A DNA stretch of 64,000 nucleotides, from NCBI GenBank assembly GCA_963623875.1, contig CAVFNL010000042.1, forward strand, positions 1 through 64,000. Reading direction: 5' to 3'. Of the stretch, positions 43,311-52,268 are shown in pieces; position 1 is the first letter of the stretch, and every line of letters begins with the position of its first letter. A program made the translations under genes and the position numbers. A model generated the notes under the pieces. That model had not been told where the DNA came from. It made no database searches and saw only the letters and a program-made list of their open reading frames with translations. The stretch is from UBA3206 sp963623875. GTDB lineage: Bacteria; Bacillota_I; Bacilli_A; Acholeplasmatales; Anaeroplasmataceae.

Positions 43311-45120
43311 AATCTTCTAATGCGAATTGTGAATTATATAATGACTTATAGAAACCATCCGCATTCATTAGTTCATCATGATTCCCTTGTTCAATTATAT
43401 TTCCATCTTTCATTACCAAAATAATATCACTATTCTTTATAGTTGAAAGTCTATGAGCTATTACAAATGATGTCTTACCCTTAGATAATCTATCCATAGC
43501 TTCTTGAATCTTTTCTTCTGTTCTTGTATCAACGTTAGAAGTTGCTTCATCTAATATAAGCATTTTAGAATTTTTAAGCATAGCACGAGCTATTGTTATT
43601 AATTGACGCTGTCCTTGAGATATAGATGCACCATCTACTATTTTATAATCAAGTCCATTAGGAAGTGATTTTACAAAATGAGTTAAATGACATGCTTTTA
43701 TTGCATCCCATATCATATCATCAGATATGTTTTCTAAATTAAAAACTAAATTTTCTCTAAGAGTTCCCTCAAAAACCCATGTATCTTGAAGCACCATACT
43801 AAATTTATCATGCAATTCTTCTCTTTTCATATCAGATGTATTTATTCCATCAATCTTAATAGTTCCACTATTTATTTCATAGAAACGCTCAAGTAAATTT
43901 ACTATTGTAGTCTTTCCTGCTCCTGTAGGACCTACAATCGCAACTTTCATTCCAGGTTTTATTTTGACACTAAAGTTTTTAATTATCTCTCTTGTTTCAT
44001 CATATGAGAATGATACATTATCAAATTCAACAAAACCTTCTAGTTCTTTTTCTTTTTTAGGCGCAAAATAGTATTCTTTATGATCTTCATTATCTAAATC
44101 AACACTTTCTAAGAAACTAAATACTCTACTTCCAGATGCAGCCGCATTTTGAAGGGAATTAAGTGATTGTGCAATTTGTGTTAAAGGTGATTGGAATAGA
44201 TTTATGTATACTAAGAATGCAGTAATTGTTCCAAGCGTAATACCACCTTTGCCGTGATACATTAAAAGTCCACCAGTAATACATACTAATGCATATGATA
44301 CATATGATATAAAACTCATTAATGGTTGCATAAGTCCACCAAAGAATTCAGCTTGAAACATTGTTTTTTGAAGTTCACTATTCTTTCGATCAAACACCTC
44401 TTTCATAGCATTAGACGCGTTATATAACTTTATAATATTTTGACCATTATAGTTTTCTTCTACAACACCATTTAAATCTCCAAGTAATTTTTGTCTTTTG
44501 ATAAATTGTGGTCCAGCAAGTTTCAATATGATCATTAAGAATATCATCATTAATGGGATTGTAAGAAGAGCTACTAATGCCATTTGCCATGATGTTACAA
44601 ACATCGCAATTATAGCAGCTACTAACATAAGAACCGCACTAAAAAACATTCCTATTGATTGTTGCATCGACTGTGATATTTGATCTACATCATTAGTAAG
44701 TATTGATAAGATATCTCCAAGCGACCTATTATCGTAATAATTTAGTGGAATATTATTAATCTTTTTTACTATTTGTTTTCTTAACTGATAACTATAACGT
44801 TGTACAACAACAGTAATAATTATTCCAGATAGTGCACTAGAAAGTGCTGATATTATATATAATGCTAAAAGAATATATCCATAATGGGCTATTTTATTCA
44901 TATTTATATGTCCATTAAATAAACCTTTAGCTATCGTATCAGTCAAATCGCTTAAAAGATTAGGCGCAATAACTGAAATTACAACATAAGATATTATAAA
45001 AACTAAACTTAAAATCATTGCAGGCAAATATTTTTTCATAGAATATGCAATATTTTTAAGTGATTTAGATGTTTCCCCCTTTTTTAGTTTATTTTGTGTA
45101 AAATTATCGCGTCTACTCAT
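43309..45120 (-). CDS. ABC exporter half-transporter, subunit 2
   Basis: 603 residues: six-helix membrane domain (about 1-330) fused to an ATPase (about 360-600). Walker A GPTGAGKTT, signature ISQGQRQL, Walker B LILDEATS and the H-loop IAHRLST are complete. It overlaps the preceding ABC gene by four bases (ATGA), the pattern of heterodimeric exporters, here controlled by the MarR-type regulator. Probably drug or lipid export. Confidence 0.92.
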   Translation of the reverse strand: MSRRDNFTQNKLKKGETSKSLKNIAYSMKKYLPAMILSLVFIISYVVISVIAPNLLSDLTDTIAKGLFNGHINMNKIAHYGYILLALYIISALSSALSGIIITVVVQRYSYQLRKQIVKKINNIPLNYYDNRSLGDILSILTNDVDQISQSMQQSIGMFFSAVLMLVAAIIAMFVTSWQMALVALLTIPLMMIFLMIILKLAGPQFIKRQKLLGDLNGVVEENYNGQNIIKLYNASNAMKEVFDRKNSELQKTMFQAEFFGGLMQPLMSFISYVSYALVCITGGLLMYHGKGGITLGTITAFLVYINLFQSPLTQIAQSLNSLQNAAASGSRVFSFLESVDLDNEDHKEYYFAPKKEKELEGFVEFDNVSFSYDETREIIKNFSVKIKPGMKVAIVGPTGAGKTTIVNLLERFYEINSGTIKIDGINTSDMKREELHDKFSMVLQDTWVFEGTLRENLVFNLENISDDMIWDAIKACHLTHFVKSLPNGLDYKIVDGASISQGQRQLITIARAMLKNSKMLILDEATSNVDTRTEEKIQEAMDRLSKGKTSFVIAHRLSTIKNSDIILVMKDGNIIEQGNHDELMNADGFYKSLYNSQFALED

Positions 45121-46856
45121 AGTCCTAATTCCTCCTTAGATAATTGTGATAATGCAATATCAAGGTATTCCCTACAATTTCTTAATAATTCTTCATGCTT
45201 ACCTATACCTTTAATCTTTCCTTCTTCCAAAACAACTATATGATCCGCATCCATTATTGTTCCAATACGTTGTGCAACGATCAATTTTGTACAATCTTTT
45301 CTATATTCTCTAAGATTATCTCTTACTTTTTTATCTGTCTTAAAATCTAAGGCACTAAATGAATCATCAAATACTAAAAATTCATGATCTTCATATAAAG
45401 CTCTTGCGATACAAAGACGTTGTCTTTGTCCTCCAGATACATTAGTACCTCCTTGAGCTATATTAGAATTGTATCCATCACTCATTTCATTTATAAACGA
45501 ATCTGCTTCCGCTATTTTGGCGGCTTCAATAACTTTATTATCATTAATTTCTTTCTTACCAAACGCAATATTATATTTAATATTACCACTGAAAAGTAAA
45601 GCTTTTTGAGGAACTACTCCAACTAGATTATTTATTGTTTCAAGTTTTAAGTTTTTAATGTTTACATCATCAATTAAAACCTCACCTTCACTTACATCAT
45701 AAAGTCTTGATAGTAGGTTTATAATTGTTGATTTACCACATCCTGTTTCACCTATAAACGCAATTGTTTCACCTTTTTTAACTTTAAATGAAATATTAGA
45801 TACTATATTAGATTCACTGTTTGGATATTTAAATGAAACATTCTTAAATTCAATTTGGCCCTCTATTTTACGCTCTTCTTCTACTATTGGATCTTTTATA
45901 GATATTTCTGTATCTAAAACTTCATTGATACGTTTTGCGGATACACTTGCTCGTGGTACCATATAAAACATCAAAAGTAACATCATAAATGACATTACAA
46001 GTTGTGTTGATAACATCATCATAGATAATACTTCTGGATAAGTTGTGTCCCCTTTATTAATAAGAGATGCTCCTATCCAATATACTAAAAGTGCTACCAA
46101 ATTCATAACTATTGTAATAGATGGCATCATTAGAGCCATACCTTTTCCAATGAATGATTGTGTTTTTCTTAATTCATCGTTAACCAAATTAAATTTATTT
46201 TCTTGATATTCTTCCGCATTATACGCATGAACAACTCTGATTCCTGACACATTTTCCCTAGTTATACCATTAATCTTATCAAGTAGTCGTTGACTTAATT
46301 TATTCTTAGGCATTACCACTAGGACAATTGATAATATCAATGCCACAAGTAAGAATATACCTATTAAAGCAGGAAGCATTAATGTCCATGATACACTTTG
46401 TATTTTAAGAATTGCCCATACAACAGTAATAGGTGCTGCGAAAAACATTCTAAACACAAGTAGTAATGTCATTTGATATGTTTGAATATCATTTGTTGTT
46501 CTAGTGATTAGTGATGCTGTACTAAAGCGATTAATTTCAGCAAGCGAGAATGATTGTACTTTATCATTAACTTGCATTCTTATATTCATCGCAAGTCTTG
46601 ATGAAACAAACGAACTTATAATAGAAATTATTGTTTGACATACTACCATCAATAAAGCCATAACAATCATCATAAGGCCATTGTACCAAATATCCGATGT
46701 AGAATTTGTAATTGAAACTTCTTGAATGGCTTTTGTAACACCTGAAATATAATCCATAAGTTCCATTGTAGACCAAACCTGTGCAAATGTTAGGCCTAGT
46801 ATTAAAATGATTAAAAAATAATCTTTTTTCTTTAAATTTTTTAATAATTTAAACAT
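45117..46856 (-). CDS. ABC exporter half-transporter, subunit 1
   Basis: 579 residues: membrane domain and ATPase. Walker A GETGCGKST, signature VSGGQRQR and Walker B LVFDDSFS. The residue after the Walker B Asp is Asp (FDDS) instead of Glu, and the switch His is Gln (VAQRIGT). This is the usual degenerate nucleotide site of heterodimeric exporters; the partner is canonical. The ATG at 46856 follows GAGGAG inside the marR end; 46877 is a longer in-frame ATG. Confidence 0.92.
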   Translation of the reverse strand: MFKLLKNLKKKDYFLIILILGLTFAQVWSTMELMDYISGVTKAIQEVSITNSTSDIWYNGLMMIVMALLMVVCQTIISIISSFVSSRLAMNIRMQVNDKVQSFSLAEINRFSTASLITRTTNDIQTYQMTLLLVFRMFFAAPITVVWAILKIQSVSWTLMLPALIGIFLLVALILSIVLVVMPKNKLSQRLLDKINGITRENVSGIRVVHAYNAEEYQENKFNLVNDELRKTQSFIGKGMALMMPSITIVMNLVALLVYWIGASLINKGDTTYPEVLSMMMLSTQLVMSFMMLLLMFYMVPRASVSAKRINEVLDTEISIKDPIVEEERKIEGQIEFKNVSFKYPNSESNIVSNISFKVKKGETIAFIGETGCGKSTIINLLSRLYDVSEGEVLIDDVNIKNLKLETINNLVGVVPQKALLFSGNIKYNIAFGKKEINDNKVIEAAKIAEADSFINEMSDGYNSNIAQGGTNVSGGQRQRLCIARALYEDHEFLVFDDSFSALDFKTDKKVRDNLREYRKDCTKLIVAQRIGTIMDADHIVVLEEGKIKGIGKHEELLRNCREYLDIALSQLSKEELGL

Positions 46857-47295
46857 TATTATTCTCCTCTTGTTCACAAATTAAAATGATTTCTACTAAA
46901 TCTTTAAAATCATAAACAAACTGACAAAACCTTTCCTCGCCAAATATTTTAATAACTTTTTCCATAAAATCTTCACAATTTTTGTTTAAAAAAACTATTT
47001 CTTCATGACCTTCTTTTGTAAGACTTACTAGCGTTTTTCTAGAATCCTTTTTATCATCACTTCTAGAAATCCATTTTTTTTCTTCAAGTCTTTTAAGCGC
47101 ATTGCCTATACGTCCTGATCCTACATTCAAATATTCTTGTAAGTCTTTAGGATTCAGACTTTTTGGATATTCTATCATTAATTTAACAAGGATTGCTCTT
47201 TCACCTTCAGTAAAGTTTTGAAGATATTTGGGCCCCATTTTTTTTAATTTTAATATATTTTTATAAAGTATTTCTTTTATTTTCTCATCAATCAT
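46849..47295 (-). CDS. MarR family transcriptional regulator
   Basis: 148 residues. A winged helix (about residues 45-115) with LQEYLNVGSGRIGNALKRLEEKKWI and the wing SRSDDKKDSRKTLVSLTKEG, flanked by dimer helices. It precedes the two ABC genes and overlaps the first by eight bases. A palindrome at its own transcript start should be its operator. The ATG at 47295 follows AAGGAGG; a GTG at 47313 lies in the palindrome. Confidence 0.9.
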   Translation of the reverse strand: MIDEKIKEILYKNILKLKKMGPKYLQNFTEGERAILVKLMIEYPKSLNPKDLQEYLNVGSGRIGNALKRLEEKKWISRSDDKKDSRKTLVSLTKEGHEEIVFLNKNCEDFMEKVIKIFGEERFCQFVYDFKDLVEIILICEQEENNNV

Positions 47296-47308
47296 AATTC
47301 CTCCTTCG

Positions 47309-47356
47309 CTCACACTGTGAGTATTTTTATTTTAGCATAAAAAAAATCATTGTCAA
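47309..47356 (-). promoter_or_regulatory. promoter and operator of the MarR-ABC operon
   Basis: TTGACA (47356-47351), 16-base spacer and TAAAAT with TGC before it (47334-47329) on the minus strand. A perfect palindrome CTCACA-C-TGTGAG (47309-47321) covers the transcript start. A partial copy CTCACACT lies at 47366-47373, upstream of the -35. Confidence 0.78.
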
Positions 47357-47388
47357 CAAAAATATCTCACACTAGAAGATAAAAATAA

Positions 47389-47423
47389 AATATGCCTAAT
47401 TAGGAAACTAATCAGACATATTT
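47389..47423 (-). terminator. terminator after the 47425 gene
   Basis: Long imperfect stem (AATATG..CTGATTAG with CTAATTAG..CATATT), then a T-rich run on the minus strand. Confidence 0.7.
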
Positions 47424-47424
47424 T

Positions 47425-47778
47425 TTAATCAATTCTTTTGTTTTTCTTAAGGCGTTTTACTACTTCCATAAATATTTCATCATCAGGCGTATTTTCTTCT
47501 TTTTTCTTAATAGCCATAATAAATGCAATATTTGTGGGATCTTCACTACTCAAGACTTTAAGATACCCTAAATCAAATTTAAGCGCATCATAATACCACT
47601 CTTTAATTTTATCATATTCCTTCTTTAATTTATCAAGTCGATGTCTTTTTTCATAATATTCATATGATATTATAAAGGGCAGATCATCAACAAAAAAATT
47701 ATCTTCTAAAGACGCACCAGATAAAATTTTATCTACATAATAATATTCAAAATATACTTCATCCATTTTTTTATTCAT
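47425..47778 (-). CDS. hypothetical protein, 117 residues
   Basis: Small, charged, cytoplasmic and mostly helical, with a long central helix (YEKRHRLDKLKKEYDKIKEW). No family recognised. AGGTGAT lies three bases before the ATG and six after a TATAAT. Confidence 0.6.
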   Translation of the reverse strand: MNKKMDEVYFEYYYVDKILSGASLEDNFFVDDLPFIISYEYYEKRHRLDKLKKEYDKIKEWYYDALKFDLGYLKVLSSEDPTNIAFIMAIKKKEENTPDDEIFMEVVKRLKKNKRID

Positions 47779-47794
47779 TCTATCACCTAAATTT

Positions 47795-47826
47795 ATTATA
47801 GCATATTCTTATTATTATGTTATAAT
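47795..47826. promoter_or_regulatory. divergent extended -10 promoters
   Basis: TGCTATAAT on the minus strand (TATAAT 47800-47795) serves the 47425 gene, and TGTTATAAT on the plus strand (47821-47826) serves the 47849 gene. No good -35 is seen for either. Confidence 0.6.
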
Positions 47827-47848
47827 TTTTATAAAAAGAGGTTTTAAT

Positions 47849-48475
47849 ATGTCACTTAATTTAAATGATTATAGAAAAAAGAATAAACTTAAAACACTAG
47901 ACAATGATAAATTATCTATTGAAACATATTTTGATATCTGTGAAGATGAAAAAGAAGCTACTCTAAATTTAAAATATGATAAGCCATGTGATATATTTGA
48001 TACTCATTTTGCATCAAAAAAGCCTATACTAGCAGATGATTTTCTAAATGAAATATATTATGCTTTAAAAGTATTACCATCTAAGTATTCTGTCAATTTA
48101 AATATAGAATTTAATGATTTAGAAAATTATTCTATAGAAGATTTAGATGATATTTTCATTTCTTCTATTATGATGACTAATGAAGAATGGATAATTACAG
48201 ACAAAAAAGATACTCATCTTGGTTATTTCTTTCTAGGTCTTGGAATATTCTTTCTTGTCATGATGTTTTTACTTATCAGTGTAGTTGAACATAAAGTAAA
48301 TAATGCTGATAACAAATTATGGTTTAGAGTTATAAAATACGTCTTAGATATTTTAGCAATGGTTATGATATGGGAATCTATAACATTATTTTTTGTTAAA
48401 AGAAATGAATCAAGAGCTAAACAAATTTCATTTAATAGGCGTATTAAAAAAGTTAATTTTAATAATAAAAATTAA
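47849..48475 (+). CDS. hypothetical membrane protein, 208 residues
   Basis: A soluble N-terminal part (about 1-128) with strand-helix alternation, then two membrane segments (about 130-152, GYFFLGLGIFFLVMMFLLISV, and 168-190, VLDILAMVMIWESITLFFV) and a basic tail. No family recognised. AAGAGG precedes the ATG. Confidence 0.65.
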   Translation: MSLNLNDYRKKNKLKTLDNDKLSIETYFDICEDEKEATLNLKYDKPCDIFDTHFASKKPILADDFLNEIYYALKVLPSKYSVNLNIEFNDLENYSIEDLDDIFISSIMMTNEEWIITDKKDTHLGYFFLGLGIFFLVMMFLLISVVEHKVNNADNKLWFRVIKYVLDILAMVMIWESITLFFVKRNESRAKQISFNRRIKKVNFNNKN

Positions 48476-48617
48476 AAATCTTCTTTTTAAAAATTCATAA
48501 GGATTAAAATGTGGTTGGAAGTTTGTTATTTTGCCTTAGTATAGAAATGCTACACCATGAAATGCTTTTATAAGGCATTTTCATATTTGGCACTTCACTT
48601 TATTAACTTTCTACTAA
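48476..48617. other. unexplained intergenic stretch with repeats and hairpins
   Basis: No ORF. GAAATGCT occurs twice in 30 bases, at about 48544 and 48560, and GAAATGC can pair with GCATTTTC at about 48587-48594. The G+C of 48510-48600 is higher than that of other spacers. It could be a small RNA on either strand or a decayed gene; I match it to no family. Confidence 0.3.
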
Positions 48618-48648
48618 AAAATGCAAAGATTTATTTCTTTGCATTTCT
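48618..48648. terminator. terminator, probably bidirectional
   Basis: AAATGCAAAGA/TCTTTGCATTT stem with U-runs on both sides, just past the AAC(3) stop. Confidence 0.85.
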
Positions 48649-48650
48649 TT

Positions 48651-49424
48651 TTAAATATATTCTGTTATATCTCTTTCATCATCAAACGCATGAATATCAT
48701 TTGCGAGTATATTCTTCACAATTTGATAAACCCTAGTTGCGTCTAATACATAAGATGTTGAATCTAGAAGTTTAATTCTATGTCCTGACCCTGTTTTTAA
48801 AAATATAGGTAATAGTTTTTCATAGTTGTTAGATATATGTGCACACTTTCCATTATAATGTCTAGGCATATGAAATTCCATTTTACTTCCATCTTCAAGC
48901 AATGTATAGAAAGTATATATATGGCTTGTAAATCTTGAAGGAACTTCCATTTCTTCTTCTACCGAATGAATAAAAGTATTCTTTGATAACTTACAACCAA
49001 TAAAAAGAATTTTAGCTCCATATTTTAATTTACCAAAACTTCCATTTGGTGGTACTGGAGTAGTCGCAAAATCATCATCTTTTATGTATTCTATAGCATT
49101 TTTACCATAAGCTACAACGCTATGAGTAGGATGATTAGAACGAACAAAGTCCTTATCTGCAATTGCCATATTTGTCAAATACCCAACACAAGAGTTTTCT
49201 TCGTTCTTTACCATAACATCAAAATCATTTAGCACAATATCCCATGTATGAGATGGGAATAATAGAAGCCCATCTTTAAAATAATCTTTTAAAGCTTTTA
49301 AAATAGTACTAACTCCACCATCGATATTTTTTATTGAATGGAAGGAGGAATGCACCATAACAGTGTCACGGCTTTTTAACCCTGATTGTTTTAAATCTCT
49401 TATAAAATCATCATAATTATACAT
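48651..49424 (-). CDS. AAC(3) family N-acetyltransferase
   Basis: 257 residues. MVHSSFHSIKNIDGGVSTIL and RSNHPTHSVVAYG (conserved catalytic-region His) match the aminoglycoside 3-N-acetyltransferase (YokD/FrbF) fold. Many members in gut Firmicutes do not confer resistance, so a resistance role is not claimed. AGGTGATGAG precedes the ATG six bases after TATAAT (49446-49441). It is divergent from the DtxR-type gene. Confidence 0.85.
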   Translation of the reverse strand: MYNYDDFIRDLKQSGLKSRDTVMVHSSFHSIKNIDGGVSTILKALKDYFKDGLLLFPSHTWDIVLNDFDVMVKNEENSCVGYLTNMAIADKDFVRSNHPTHSVVAYGKNAIEYIKDDDFATTPVPPNGSFGKLKYGAKILFIGCKLSKNTFIHSVEEEMEVPSRFTSHIYTFYTLLEDGSKMEFHMPRHYNGKCAHISNNYEKLLPIFLKTGSGHRIKLLDSTSYVLDATRVYQIVKNILANDIHAFDDERDITEYI

Positions 49425-49469
49425 CTCATCACCTAGACTAATTATAGCATATTAATTAAAATTAATCTA

Positions 49470-49498
49470 TTCAATTATTTTATGTATTATGTTATAAT
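49470..49498 (+). promoter_or_regulatory. promoter of the DtxR-type gene
   Basis: TTCAAT (49470-49475), 17-base spacer, TATAAT with TGT before it (49493-49498). Confidence 0.62.
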
Positions 49499-49523
49499 TT
49501 TAATATTAGAAGGAGGATTTAAT

Positions 49524-49883
49524 ATGAAATTCCAGCAATCTGAAGAAGATTATCTAGAAGCTATATTAATGCTTTCAGAAAAAAGTGAAAATGTACATTC
49601 TATAGATATTGCAAACAAAATGAATTTTTCAAAACCATCTGTTTCAATCGCAATGCACAAACTTGAAGATAAAGGCTTTATCGTAATGAATAAAAATGGT
49701 GTTATTACTCTTACAGAAGAAGGTAAATCTAAAGCTTTAGGCGTATATGAAAGACATCAAGTTTTATCTAAGTTTTTTAAACAAATCGGAGTATCTGATG
49801 AAGTTGCGCTAGAAGATGCATGTGAAATTGAACATTTCATTAGTGAAGAAACTTTTCAAGCAATTAAATCTCAATTAAAGTAA
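49524..49883 (+). CDS. DtxR/MntR family metal-dependent regulator
   Basis: 119 residues: winged helix (about 1-60; SEEDYLEAILMLSEKSENV, KPSVSIAMHKLEDKGFI) and the metal-binding dimer domain (YERHQVLSKFF, DACEIEHFISEET). The SH3 domain of longer DtxR proteins is absent, as in MntR. It probably senses manganese or iron; its targets are not visible here. The ATG at 49524 follows AAGGAGG; the frame opens earlier at 49482 in the promoter. Confidence 0.88.
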   Translation: MKFQQSEEDYLEAILMLSEKSENVHSIDIANKMNFSKPSVSIAMHKLEDKGFIVMNKNGVITLTEEGKSKALGVYERHQVLSKFFKQIGVSDEVALEDACEIEHFISEETFQAIKSQLK

Positions 49884-49884
49884 A

Positions 49885-49907
49885 AAAGGTAGACCTAGTC
49901 TACCTTT
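49885..49907. terminator. bidirectional terminator
   Basis: AAAGGTAGAC-CTA-GTCTACCTTT stem between the convergent DtxR and FNT genes, U-runs on both strands. Confidence 0.88.
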
Positions 49908-50569
49908 TTGTTATCTTCTTTCTTTAAATAGTTTATAAGTTTAATTCCACCATCAAATATTAAAGAACCAAGTGCATTACCTATGGCCATAAGAAGAAAG
50001 TATAGCACTACTTTACCATTAAATACTCCAGCATATGTATAATAACAAGCATTTGCTACAACGTGCTCAAAACCACATAAAATGAATAATGATATAGGCA
50101 TAAACGCAAATAATACTTTTCCAAGTGGATATTCACACTTCTTGTGTCCTTCTACTGCAAGATAAATCATTACACCACACATCATAGCTAATAATAGTAC
50201 TTGATACCATTTTTCACTTTGTTTATTATCAACTAAGCTTTTAGTTAACTCTTTTATATCCTCTGTAATCATTGGTGTTTGTTTTAAAATTAAAGACAAA
50301 ACAATAACACCTATTAAATTACCTGCAATACAAACAAGTAAATCAATTATATACTTAGGTTTATTATCTAAGGCATAGCCTACTTTACCTGTATAAAGCC
50401 AAAAACCAAAGTGAATAATTGTAAATAGGCCTATTCCAAACATAAATGATCCACAAATTTTTAATGCATATGAACCACGACTAGCGCAAGTAAGATAGCA
50501 AGTTGCGCCAAAAACAATACAAAATCCTGCGAAAATTGAACTTATAAATATCATTAAATATTTCTTCAT
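49895..50569 (-). CDS. formate/nitrite transporter (FNT) family channel
   Basis: 224 residues with six membrane helices. GFEHVVANACYY (about 165-176) holds the central-pore FNT motif with its His, and GNLIGVIVLSL and GNALGSLIFDGG are the paired NxxG segments. Transports small anions such as formate, nitrite or hydrosulfide. TTGAAT-16-TATAAT promoter at 50593-50620. Confidence 0.87.
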   Translation of the reverse strand: MKKYLMIFISSIFAGFCIVFGATCYLTCASRGSYALKICGSFMFGIGLFTIIHFGFWLYTGKVGYALDNKPKYIIDLLVCIAGNLIGVIVLSLILKQTPMITEDIKELTKSLVDNKQSEKWYQVLLLAMMCGVMIYLAVEGHKKCEYPLGKVLFAFMPISLFILCGFEHVVANACYYTYAGVFNGKVVLYFLLMAIGNALGSLIFDGGIKLINYLKKEDNKKVD

Positions 50570-50592
50570 AAAAATACCTCAACCAAGTAGGT

Positions 50593-50620
50593 ATTATAAC
50601 ATATTATTTGGTTTATTCAA
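50593..50620 (-). promoter_or_regulatory. FNT gene promoter
   Basis: TTGAAT (50620-50615), 16-base spacer and TATAAT with TGT before it (50598-50593), minus strand. Confidence 0.7.
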
Positions 50621-50659
50621 TACTAAATGATTTCCAATATTAATAAAATTATAAAAAAC

Positions 50660-50716
50660 AAAAACAGTTAATTACCTCATAATAGATTCTAATCTTTTTA
50701 GTAAGTAATTAACTGT
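50660..50716 (-). terminator. terminator after the GH28 gene
   Basis: ACAGTTAATTAC/GTAATTAACTGT, a perfect 12-bp stem enclosing a second small hairpin (AGATT/AATCT), followed by TTTTTGTTTTTT on the minus strand. Confidence 0.72.
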
Positions 50717-50735
50717 ATATTTTATTAAAATTTAG

Positions 50736-52235
50736 TTAGGCAATGATTTTTACTTCATCATCTTTAACAAACATTTCTATAGGTGAATCCTTAAATACTA
50801 CGTTTTTAAGTTCTAATAAAGAAACATTGCGTAAAACGAATCCAACACCCTTAAACTTTTCATTATCAGGAGTCATAGCCATTACTCCTTCTTTTGATTC
50901 TTTATTGTATGTTATTTCAACATCTTCTAGTACTACCTTTTCGATTTTAGATTCAGGGAGTCCTAAGAAACATCCTACTCCAAAACACACATTTAAGCAT
51001 TTTATATTTTTAAACTTAAAAGTTTGAAATGTTGGTGTAGTGTGATCAACTGGGTGGGCAAATTTATCGTATCTAGAATCAATAACATCATTTCCTGCTT
51101 TATAATACGCATTAATTACAAAGGGTGATTTAACTCCATTCATTATAATATTATTAAAATTAATATCTTTTATAATTGCGTCCTTACCTCTACCTCTTTG
51201 ACTTTTAACTCTAAGTCCTCTATCAGTTTCATTAAAATAACATTGACTTACATAAACATTATTAATACCACCACTATTTTCTGAACCAAGCGTTACACCA
51301 GCATGTCCATGAGCCATAAAATTATTTCTTACAATTATATTTGAAGATGGTCTATGATATAATTTTGCAAGTTCAATTTTTGAAGACTTTATTGCAATAC
51401 AATCATCACCAACACTTATATAATTTCCAATTATATTTACATCCTCGCAAGCTTCAGGATCACATCCATCAGTTGTAGGTGAATCCCATGGGTTACTAAT
51501 CTTTAAATTTATAAATGATAATTTTTTAGAATAAAACGGATGAATTGTCCATGAAGGTGAATTCTTTATTGTTATACCTTCAAGCACCACATTTTCTGAT
51601 GTATGAACAAATACAGCCTTAGGACGTCTTGCAATACGAAGTTCTCTATGATTTATCCAAAAATCAGAATTATTTGCATTACAGTCAAATGTACCTGGTC
51701 CAAATATAGAAATATTTTTTGCACCAAGTATAGTAATACATGAATAAAATGCCCTATCACATCTTCCTTCCCATGTCCCTAACACAATACCATTTAGGGT
51801 ATCCGTAGGTTCAAATATTTTATAATGCTCTCGTACTGTGTCCCCCACAATCATACACTTAGGTCCTAAATATATAGATTTATTATCCGATAATATTTCA
51901 AGTGATGTCACATGGTATGTGTCATTCAATTCTAATATTTCATCATCACCTAAATTAGAAATAGCTTCATTAATCTCTAATGTATCATTTGTAGATTGTG
52001 TTTTATTAAATTTAATTATTTTTTTATTTAAAGTTTTAAATGATACTTCTTCGTCTAAAACTTTAACTATATATTCCTTATTAGGTTCTAGGTCATATAT
52101 AGAAAAAACATTTGATATTTTTGAGGCATAATAAGTTCCATTAAGGTATATATCATAGCCCTCACTTGCATAATAACATTCATTATTAGTAAGTTCTAAT
52201 GTTACCATATTAGCTTCTAAAAATAATATCTTCAT
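50736..52235 (-). CDS. glycoside hydrolase family 28 (polygalacturonase-like)
   Basis: 499 residues. An N-terminal beta domain (about 10-80) precedes a right-handed beta-helix. GH28 motifs are present in order: TTDGCDPE, GDDCIAIKS (the two catalytic Asp), HGHAGVTLGSE and LRVKS, so the enzyme should be active, probably releasing galacturonate from the end of pectin oligomers. There is no signal peptide, so it acts inside the cell on imported oligosaccharides. Start at ATG 52235 with GAGG upstream; an ATG at 52250 overlaps that site. No sugar transporter is adjacent. Confidence 0.92.
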   Translation of the reverse strand: MKILFLEANMVTLELTNNECYYASEGYDIYLNGTYYASKISNVFSIYDLEPNKEYIVKVLDEEVSFKTLNKKIIKFNKTQSTNDTLEINEAISNLGDDEILELNDTYHVTSLEILSDNKSIYLGPKCMIVGDTVREHYKIFEPTDTLNGIVLGTWEGRCDRAFYSCITILGAKNISIFGPGTFDCNANNSDFWINHRELRIARRPKAVFVHTSENVVLEGITIKNSPSWTIHPFYSKKLSFINLKISNPWDSPTTDGCDPEACEDVNIIGNYISVGDDCIAIKSSKIELAKLYHRPSSNIIVRNNFMAHGHAGVTLGSENSGGINNVYVSQCYFNETDRGLRVKSQRGRGKDAIIKDINFNNIIMNGVKSPFVINAYYKAGNDVIDSRYDKFAHPVDHTTPTFQTFKFKNIKCLNVCFGVGCFLGLPESKIEKVVLEDVEITYNKESKEGVMAMTPDNEKFKGVGFVLRNVSLLELKNVVFKDSPIEMFVKDDEVKIIA

Positions 52236-52268
52236 AAAAAATAACCTCATTTTTAAGTCAAAAGACTT

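Noticed and set aside
48651..49424. Aminoglycoside resistance from the AAC(3)-like gene.
   Set aside because: The fold is clear but substrate cannot be read, and many homologues of this type are not resistance enzymes.
49451..49466. AT-only palindrome ATTAATT-AA-AATTAAT between the AAC(3) and DtxR-type genes.
   Set aside because: In DNA this AT-rich such palindromes occur often by chance; no separate support as an operator.
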